NCBI GenBank assembly: GCA_030598905.1
Contig: JAUVPA010000001.1
Coordinates: 1 to 26,160 of the forward strand
Source: Acidimicrobiia bacterium
GTDB taxonomy: Bacteria > Actinomycetota > Acidimicrobiia > Spongiisociales > UBA5794
Direction of reading: 5' to 3'
DNA length: 26,160 nucleotides
Positions within the stretch are counted from its first letter, which is position 1. Each line of letters starts with the position of its first letter. The position numbers and the translations under genes are program-made. Below, piece by piece: positions 22,001-26,160 of this stretch. Below the pieces are notes generated by a model. That model had not been told where the DNA came from and made no database searches. It saw only the letters and a list, made by a program, of their open reading frames with translations.

Positions 22001-23831
22001 AGTCGTGTATGAGGATTTCCTCATCACCACCCACCCGCGTCGGCACCGCCTCGATGACGCGGAGCCCGATGTCCTCGAGCAGCGGCATCATCTCAGACAG
22101 TTCGAGCTTCTCTGCCTTGTGGTAGACCGCGATGCGCGTCAGGCGCTCATCAGATTCCTCCTCGTTCTGGGTCGCCACGAGGAGCTGGTTGTCGCTCGCC
22201 GCAAGTTCATCGAGAGCGCGGATATCACCGAGAGCGACGGCGAGCTCGGTAGAGGTCCTGTAGTACGACGGGAACCGATGGGCCCAAATGGTCACGAGGC
22301 GCTCCGCCTCCGCGTCTCCGACGTGAGATCGCAGCGCTTCGCGAATCTTGTCCGCCCACGTCCTCGTCAGCGCCATGACCTCGCGTTCGAGGGCATCGAG
22401 GTCCGGATCTTCGTGGCCGTTCTCGTCGCGCCACACGGTGAAATGGATGCGGGCATCTCCGGTTTCGTCCAGAGAGAGCCGGTAGTCGATCGCGGTCCCA
22501 TTCAGCCGCTCCAGGAACAAGGCCTGGAGCTCCTGGCGGAGATCGGAATTGAAGCGGTCTCGAGGAACGACGACGAGGACGGAAACGCTCCTCTGGAAAG
22601 GGTCCCGTCGCACGAAGAGTTTGGTCCGGTTGTGTTCGTCGGGATGAAGCAAGCCCACGAGACTCGACCGAAGCTCGGCCGTGGACGCCGTGAAGAGGTC
22701 GTCCTTGGGGAAGCTCTCGAAAATCTGGATGAGCATCTTGTAATCGTGTGATCCCTCGACCAGGTCTTCCGCCACGAGCACGCGGTCGAGCTTGTGGCGG
22801 AGCACCGGGATCGTGGTTGCTTCGGCCATGTACGCCTTCGATGTGAGCAGGCCGAGCATTCGAGCCTCGCCCCTCGTGTTGCCGTCGTCGTAAAGCCGGA
22901 TACTCACGTAGTCCATCCGGGCGTCGCGGTGAACGCGGGAGTGGCGATTCGTCTTGGTGATCGTCAGCAGCCTCGTGCCCTCGAAGCGCTCGACGAGCTC
23001 GGGCCTCAGCGTCGTGACGGATACCGGACTCGCGTAGCGGGAGTCCTCATCTCGGCAGAGGATGCCGAGTCCCGTGCCGGGTTGAGCCTGAATCACACGG
23101 CCTTCCGTGGTGTCGCCGATTGCGTATTCGCGGTAGCCGAGGAACACGAAGTTGAGGTCGAGGAGCCATTCGATGAAGTCGACGGCCTCGTCGACCTCCG
23201 AGTCCGCGACGATGCCCCTCGCCGCCTCGGCATAGGCGACCATCTGATTGGCGGCGGACTTCATCGGCTCGAAGTCTCGAACCGCCCGCCCAACGTCACG
23301 GAGGGTGCGGCCGATCCCGGCCTCGAGATCCGCCATCTCGGATTCGCTCAAACGACGATCGAGTTCATAGTGCTGAACGGAGTAAGGCGAATCCGTTTCT
23401 CGCGCCCTCACCACCGCCGTGACGCTGCCATCGCCGTCGCGCTCCAGGCCGACAACGGGATGTGCCATCCGCGCCACCGAGAGACCGCGTCGCGAGAAGG
23501 CAGCCGAAACCGAGTCGACGAGAAAAGGACCGTCGTCCGTGACGCACTCGACAACGGTGCCCGCCGTCTCGTAGCCGTGGGTTGCAGCCGTCGGGTTGAA
23601 GACACGAAGAAGAACCTCACTCCCCGACCGCTCCGTAGCGAAATCGATGAGACCTCGCACCTCGGCGAGAATCTCTTCGGGAGTGCTCTCGCTTATCGCC
23701 TCGGTGTACATCCGGCGGAGGTACAGATCAGCGAATGGGCGCACAACACCTGTGCCCGCCGCATCCCTCGGTATGAGATCCACGACACGGTCGAGGAGGG
23801 ATTCGCGGCTTTTACTATCGCCGTTCGTCAC
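19065..23831 (-). CDS. gdh: NAD-specific glutamate dehydrogenase, large (about 180 kDa) type
   Basis: This 1588-aa cytoplasmic enzyme is predicted to deaminate glutamate to 2-oxoglutarate and ammonium with NAD, mainly a catabolic reaction. Length and architecture match the Bac_GDH (PF05088) family of actinobacteria and proteobacteria. A long N-terminal half with ACT-like regulatory segments precedes the catalytic core: GGIRWSVRQEDYRTEVLGLM, then AQMTKNAIIVPTGAKGGF with Lys836 in GAKGGF. The dinucleotide-binding stretch VVGIGDMSGDVFGNGMLLS is near residues 955-975. A long C-terminal helical region follows. The start is GTG 23831 with no strong ribosome-binding site. The large class is usually allosterically controlled. 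The gene precedes the paa operon on the same strand by 81 bp but probably has separate control. Confidence 0.95.
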   Translation of the reverse strand: MTNGDSKSRESLLDRVVDLIPRDAAGTGVVRPFADLYLRRMYTEAISESTPEEILAEVRGLIDFATERSGSEVLLRVFNPTAATHGYETAGTVVECVTDDGPFLVDSVSAAFSRRGLSVARMAHPVVGLERDGDGSVTAVVRARETDSPYSVQHYELDRRLSESEMADLEAGIGRTLRDVGRAVRDFEPMKSAANQMVAYAEAARGIVADSEVDEAVDFIEWLLDLNFVFLGYREYAIGDTTEGRVIQAQPGTGLGILCRDEDSRYASPVSVTTLRPELVERFEGTRLLTITKTNRHSRVHRDARMDYVSIRLYDDGNTRGEARMLGLLTSKAYMAEATTIPVLRHKLDRVLVAEDLVEGSHDYKMLIQIFESFPKDDLFTASTAELRSSLVGLLHPDEHNRTKLFVRRDPFQRSVSVLVVVPRDRFNSDLRQELQALFLERLNGTAIDYRLSLDETGDARIHFTVWRDENGHEDPDLDALEREVMALTRTWADKIREALRSHVGDAEAERLVTIWAHRFPSYYRTSTELAVALGDIRALDELAASDNQLLVATQNEEESDERLTRIAVYHKAEKLELSEMMPLLEDIGLRVIEAVPTRVGGDEEILIHDFGVRGPDGEPLDLDACRDRVCAAVAAGLRGEAESDSLNRLLTTTSLSHEDIAILRAYRTYWRLLSSSFSIRYVEEALASNPTIAENLMALFEARFSPNANTAVEAAVRATIRHDLDDVRSLDVDRILRAFQGLIDATVRTNAFAPDRSVLALKLRSARVPDLPDPKPLYEIFVYGPDVEGVHLRGGSVSRGGIRWSVRQEDYRTEVLGLMKAQMTKNAIIVPTGAKGGFIVRGTSAPTPSEVTAAYESFIGALLDVTDNLAGGDTVHPPGIRIHDGPDAYLVVAADRGTTKLSDNANAISVRRGFWMGDAFASGGSTGYDHKALAITARGVWESVRRHFNDLGVDLEQGAIAVVGIGDMSGDVFGNGMLLSESIRLVAAFDHRDIFIDPDPDPAASFAERRRLFEMGLSSWQDYDRSVLSPGGEVYSRSDKRIVLSDEAMKTLDTADRQVTPNALISAVLRSPVDLVWSGGIGTYVKSSAEGPEAVQDRANDAVRVNASELRCSVIGEGGNLGLTQAARVEFEGGGGCIFTDFIDNSAGVHTSDREVNLKILLSLAIERGELEETERDDLIMSVAPNVVAAVVYDNFLQAQILSQESVRSFERLDAYEDLMLSLEEDDLLDRDIEQLPSSEVMGERSSENLGMARPELAVLLAYAKRSLTAALLASELPDWDRFDRDVAGYFPGPVMDRFGALAKDHPLRRELVATIISNQVVNSEGITFVSRLEAETGAAPADIVRAYRIARVVTGAQDRWATIESLDGRVAAASHRQLLEGVDDLVEWTTRWYLDHPEAGHIADIDAAAALFAELAAEIIDIGPPDWREERNAAAQNLIEAGVPEDLAHRHVYQLELVHAPDIIDVAHATDRPVLDVARVFFRAGRAFRIDWLEDQVDHLPARTRWQRWSVQTLEDELLRVRRQLAERILTEGAGRGADEAVDLFLLAHADDEGRLIRFMRLLARDGVADAASVVVAVRQIRRLVG

Positions 23832-23858
23832 GGAACGAAAGAGTAATCAGCCGTAAGC

Positions 23859-23886
23859 CATGAGCCACGAGCCACGGGTCACGAGG
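23859..23886. repeat. Degenerate heptamer tandem repeat (CACGAGC type)
   Basis: Four consecutive 7-bp units read CATGAGC, CACGAGC, CACGGGT and CACGAGG. They fill half of the 58-bp gap between the zinc-knuckle gene and the glutamate dehydrogenase start. Confidence 0.6.
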
Positions 23887-23889
23887 GGC

Positions 23890-24303
23890 TCAGCTCGGGG
23901 TGAACTCGAGCGGTCGGCGGCCGGCTTCCCAGTCCTCGAGCAAGATGTTGAGATCGGTGATCTCGCCGCGGTAGATCGCTTCGACGACACATGCAGAGCA
24001 CCACCTCGACCCCTCGCAGGCTACCGTTGCCGGCCGCGCGCAATGGGCACATGTCGCGATGAAAAGGTCGACTTTCTCAGACTCGTTCTTGGTGAGGTCG
24101 ACCGCCTGGTCACCCTCATCGGCGAAACCCGGCCTCGTGTTCCGAGTCCGGAACCGGGGCTGACGCACCTCCTCTATCCCATCGAGAAGACACGAAGCGC
24201 ACCACTGATCGACCTGGAGCATCGTGACCCTGCCGCACTTCTGGCAGTCTGCGGTCTCTTGGTCGTCGCCGTTGAAGTTGATGCGTTCAGATAGCTCATT
24301 CAT
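23890..24303 (-). CDS. Hypothetical protein with two duplicated zinc-knuckle motifs
   Basis: I do not recognise this 137-aa protein. It carries two similar Cys4 motifs: C20-x2-C23, then C35-x2-C38, and C85-x2-C88, then C102-x2-C105. The second halves resemble each other (VDQWCASCLLDGIEE and GSRWCSACVVEAIYR), so an internal duplication is likely. Both motifs should bind zinc. Residues 40-80 are charged and probably flexible. ATG 24303 is preferred because the frame further upstream runs through an 18-bp palindrome, although no good ribosome-binding site is visible; ATG 24345 is an alternative. It precedes glutamate dehydrogenase by 58 bp on the same strand and diverges from the MFS transporter. 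Confidence 0.62.
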   Translation of the reverse strand: MNELSERINFNGDDQETADCQKCGRVTMLQVDQWCASCLLDGIEEVRQPRFRTRNTRPGFADEGDQAVDLTKNESEKVDLFIATCAHCARPATVACEGSRWCSACVVEAIYRGEITDLNILLEDWEAGRRPLEFTPS

Positions 24304-24357
24304 GTGGCGAGCATGAACGACTTCACCCACCGCGGATAGACACATTCGGCGTCGGAA

Positions 24358-24375
24358 GTGGTGACTAGTCACCAC
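24358..24375. promoter_or_regulatory. 18-bp perfect palindrome in a divergent intergenic region
   Basis: GTGGTGACTAGTCACCAC is perfectly self-complementary over 18 bp. It lies between the zinc-knuckle gene (minus) and the MFS gene (plus), about 55 and 85 bp from their starts. This is the size and placement expected of a dimeric repressor's operator acting on both genes. Confidence 0.6.
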
Positions 24376-24400
24376 CGATCCCTCGTTACCTGTTGTTTGT

Positions 24401-24430
24401 TTGTCAGAACCGAAACGTTTCTGATACGAA
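24401..24430 (+). promoter_or_regulatory. Candidate promoter of the MFS gene with internal palindrome
   Basis: TTGTCA (24401-24406) matches the -35 consensus at 5 of 6 bases. TACGAA (24425-24430), 18 nt further, is a weak -10. The spacer holds the 10-bp palindrome GAAACGTTTC (24412-24421), which may be a second regulatory site. Confidence 0.4.
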
Positions 24431-24458
24431 CGAAGAACCAACAACTAGGTTCCGCTCC

Positions 24459-25829
24459 ATGTCGGCATTGGAGCGCAACAACAAACGCACCATCTTCGGA
24501 TGGGCGATGTACGACTGGGCAAATTCGGCGTACATCACGGCCGGGAGCTTGATCTTCTCGATCTACTTCGCAGGAGAGGTGTTCCCGGAGGAGGGCATCG
24601 AGTTCCTGGGATGGACTCTCGACGGAGACGGCTTCTGGGCACTCATCGTGGGATTTGGTGCGTTCGCCGTCTTCATCGTGATGCCGATACTGGGAGCGGC
24701 TGCGGACTTCTCCGATGCAAAACTGCGGATGCTGAAGTGGTTCGCATACACCGGAGCGTTCTTCACTGTGCTGCTCGTGTTCGTGGGGCCGGGCGCGGTC
24801 GCCCTCGGCATAGGCCTCTTCCTGCTCACCCGCTTCGGTTTCGTCGCTGGAAACGTCATGTACGACGGCTTCCTGCCCGAGATCACCTCGGACGACACCG
24901 TCGACAGCGTCTCGGCCAAGGGTTTTGCGCTCGGCTACGCAGGCGGAGGCCTCCATCTGCTGCTCGGTGCTGCGTTCATCTTCATGCACGAGTCGATCGG
25001 GATCAGCGAGAACACCGCGACCGTGATCGTTGTCGGGTCGGCTGGAATGTGGTGGGCCGCCTTCGGTGCCTTTGCGTTCTCCCGCCTGAGAGACGGAGGG
25101 AGGGGGCAGCAGCTTCCCGAGCGATATCGCTCGACCAACCGGCTGTTCGCCTATGCGGGCCTCGGCTTCTCTCGCACCTGGGCGACCACGAAACACCTCC
25201 TGGCCTTCAAGCCCCTGTTGTTGTTCGTGATCGCATTCATCATCTACAACGACGGCGTTGCAACGGTGATCGCCATCACTGGGGTATACGCCTCAGAGGT
25301 TCTCGAATTGGAGCAGACGACGATCCTGCTTGCCTTCCTCGTCACCCAAGTGGTGGCCGTCATCGGAGCATTGCTGTTCGGGCGCATCGCCAAGGCCATC
25401 GGCGCCAAGGGGGCGCTCCTCATTTCAATCTCCGTATGGGCCTTCGTCGCCCTTGGTGCCTACTTTCTCCCCACCGGATCGGCTGCTCCGTTCTTCGCGG
25501 TCGCCACGGTTGCCGGCCTCGTCCTCGGTGGCATCCAGGCCCTCTCTCGCAGCCTCTATGCAACCATGATCCCTGAGGAGGCCTCCGCCGAGTTCTTCGG
25601 CTTCTTCAGTGTGTTCTCGAAGTTCAGCGCCATCTGGGGACCGCTGATCTTCTTCATCGTCGACACAACAACCGGATCGGCACGAACGGCGATTCTCTCT
25701 TTCATCGGTTTCTTCGTCGTCGGTGGGATCCTCCTCAGCCGCGTCGATGTCGACCAGGCCCGCGCCGACCGCGAACGGTGGCGGTTCGAGGGCGGTGAGG
25801 CCGGCGTATCGGTGGGTTCCGAACGGTGA
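24459..25829 (+). CDS. MFS transporter, UMF1/Atg22-like
   Basis: This 456-aa inner-membrane protein has about 12 hydrophobic segments and the features of the UMF1 (Atg22-like) MFS subfamily. The opening FGWAMYDWANSAYITAG is diagnostic. VMPILGAAADFSDAKLRML corresponds to the MFS loop 2-3 signature, YDGFLPEITSDDTVDSVSAKG is conserved in the family, and GGIQALSRSLYATMIPEEASAEFFGFF lies in the C-terminal half. Substrates are mostly unknown in bacteria; amino-acid efflux is known for yeast Atg22. ATG 24459 fits the family N-terminus; the longer frame from 24393 would run through the promoter region. The ribosome-binding site is weak. Confidence 0.9.
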   Translation: MSALERNNKRTIFGWAMYDWANSAYITAGSLIFSIYFAGEVFPEEGIEFLGWTLDGDGFWALIVGFGAFAVFIVMPILGAAADFSDAKLRMLKWFAYTGAFFTVLLVFVGPGAVALGIGLFLLTRFGFVAGNVMYDGFLPEITSDDTVDSVSAKGFALGYAGGGLHLLLGAAFIFMHESIGISENTATVIVVGSAGMWWAAFGAFAFSRLRDGGRGQQLPERYRSTNRLFAYAGLGFSRTWATTKHLLAFKPLLLFVIAFIIYNDGVATVIAITGVYASEVLELEQTTILLAFLVTQVVAVIGALLFGRIAKAIGAKGALLISISVWAFVALGAYFLPTGSAAPFFAVATVAGLVLGGIQALSRSLYATMIPEEASAEFFGFFSVFSKFSAIWGPLIFFIVDTTTGSARTAILSFIGFFVVGGILLSRVDVDQARADRERWRFEGGEAGVSVGSER

Positions 25830-25877
25830 CGAAATCCGCCGGAATTGCGGTATCGGTGTCTACGGTGCCGTTCCAAG

Positions 25878-25967
25878 ATGGAAGCAGTCCAGCTCATCTT
25901 GGCGTGGGCCGTGGCATTCGGCCTCATCGGCCTGTCGACCGCACTGTTCATCATCGCCCAGCGCTGA
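25878..25967 (+). CDS. 29-aa single-helix membrane peptide
   Basis: The frame encodes MEAVQLILAWAVAFGLIGLS followed by TALFIIAQR and a TGA stop. It is almost entirely one hydrophobic helix with a short acidic N-terminus and a basic C-terminus, an orientation that fits the positive-inside rule with the N-terminus out. It starts 48 bp after the MFS stop on the same strand and ends 2 nt before a series of RNA hairpins. No good ribosome-binding site is visible, so it could be chance, but clean hydrophobic composition in a 29-codon frame is suggestive. Confidence 0.45.
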   Translation: MEAVQLILAWAVAFGLIGLSTALFIIAQR

Positions 25968-25969
25968 CA

Positions 25970-26095
25970 GATGGGTCGAAAGACCCATCAAGGGTGGCCC
26001 TTGGTGTGCCGAATCAGTCGGCGCCCGGCAAACCTGGCAGGGTGACCCTATCCGTACGGGTGATCCACAACCTGCACAGTTTTCACCGGAGCTCC
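25970..26095 (+). ncRNA. Candidate structured RNA (family not recognised)
   Basis: Consecutive perfect or near-perfect stems occur with no ORF. Stem 1: GATGGGTC-GAAA-GACCCATC (25970-25989), 8 bp with a GNRA tetraloop. Stem 2: AAGGG-TGG-CCCTT (25990-26002). Stem 3: GTGCCGA-5 nt-TCGGCGC (26006-26024), with one U-G pair. A stretch with GGCAAACC and two GGGTGAYCC copies (26040-26048 and 26058-26066) follows, then palindrome CCGGAGCTCCGG (26087-26098) and a strong terminator. It does not match the cobalamin, SAM, TPP, c-di-GMP, SRP, tmRNA or RNase P cores I know. It may be an independent small RNA or a structured 3' UTR. Confidence 0.5.
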
Positions 26096-26096
26096 G

Positions 26097-26130
26097 GAGC
26101 CCCCGCCTCGGCGGGGGCTCTTTGCTTTCT
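26097..26130 (+). terminator. Rho-independent terminator
   Basis: GAGCCCCCGC-CTCG-GCGGGGGCTC is a perfect 10-bp GC-rich stem with a tetraloop, followed by TTTGCTTTCT. It is the clearest intrinsic terminator in the window and ends plus-strand transcription from the MFS gene, the small peptide and the structured RNA. Confidence 0.88.
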
Positions 26131-26160
26131 ACTCGATCGAGACGGACTCCCCTCCGACCA
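26129..26160 (-). CDS. Possible 3' end of a minus-strand gene (partial)
   Basis: Reading inward from the right edge on the minus strand, an open frame encodes VGGESVSIE followed by a TAG stop at 26131-26129, just past the plus-strand terminator. The convergent position is sensible for a gene end, but nine residues are too few to identify anything. Confidence 0.3.
   Translation of the reverse strand, partial: VGGESVSIE

Noticed and set aside
22794..23846. Plus-strand 350-aa frame opposite glutamate dehydrogenase, and other long antisense frames there
   Set aside because: Codon-position shadow of a conserved 1588-aa protein in high-GC DNA; no motifs of its own.
25970..26070. Possible SAM-IV, c-di-GMP or cobalamin riboswitch
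   Set aside because: GGCAAACC and GGGTGATCC resemble pieces of these classes, but the closing stem and the other conserved core blocks are missing, and the element is followed by a terminator and apparently a convergent gene end.
1..26160. CRISPR array, IS element, prophage or tRNA gene
   Set aside because: No regularly spaced repeats of 20-40 bp, no transposase or integrase frames, no terminal inverted repeats around a gene, and no tRNA T-arm consensus in the gaps.

Overview
The window is about 26 kb of high-GC (roughly 60-65% by eye), gene-dense bacterial chromosome. Many starts are GTG, and a stop/start overlap of the ATGA or GTGA type joins most neighbouring operon genes. A DivIVA-domain protein, a very large (about 1590 aa) NAD-type glutamate dehydrogenase, a phenylacetate operon with a TetR regulator, an ECF sigma factor with a long C-terminal extension and a tandem DUF427 protein together suggest an actinobacterium. 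An uncultured Acidimicrobiia-like lineage is my best guess. This is inferred from gene content; the window has no rRNA or tRNA.

Layout. 1-2820 (+): a MacAB-like export operon (membrane-fusion protein cut by the window edge, ATPase, permease). 2831-4446 (-): an ECF sigma factor preceded by a YCII/DGPF protein, which matches the known ECF42 arrangement. 4582-5712 (+): a flippase-like membrane protein. 5730-7117 (-): a LinB-like haloalkane dehalogenase followed by a Yip1-like membrane protein. 7133-10076 (+): a molybdenum hydroxylase large subunit without its usual FAD and Fe-S partners, overlapping a ComB-like 2-phosphosulfolactate phosphatase, then a hairpin terminator. 10077-11300: an accessory-looking stretch of small hypothetical proteins and inverted repeats. 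11308-11823 (-): DoxX. 12019-13065 (+): a DivIVA-like coiled-coil protein. 13066-13979: hairpin-rich non-coding DNA around an RRM RNA-binding protein. 13980-14693 (-): tandem DUF427.

14775-18983 (-) is a complete paaABCDE-tetR operon for the phenylacetyl-CoA epoxidase, with every junction overlapping or 1 nt apart. A 16-bp perfect palindrome just upstream of paaA is a strong operator candidate for the TetR protein encoded last in the operon. Upstream lies the NAD-glutamate dehydrogenase (19065-23831), then a small duplicated zinc-knuckle protein. That protein diverges from an MFS transporter across a gap holding an 18-bp perfect palindrome.

The most unexplained parts are: a run of stable hairpins ending in a textbook terminator at about 25970-26130, with only a 29-aa membrane peptide in front of it; degenerate 7-bp tandem repeats of three different sequences at two gene boundaries and inside paaD; and the 18-bp palindrome at 24358-24375. 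I see no CRISPR array, IS element, prophage or obvious defence system.
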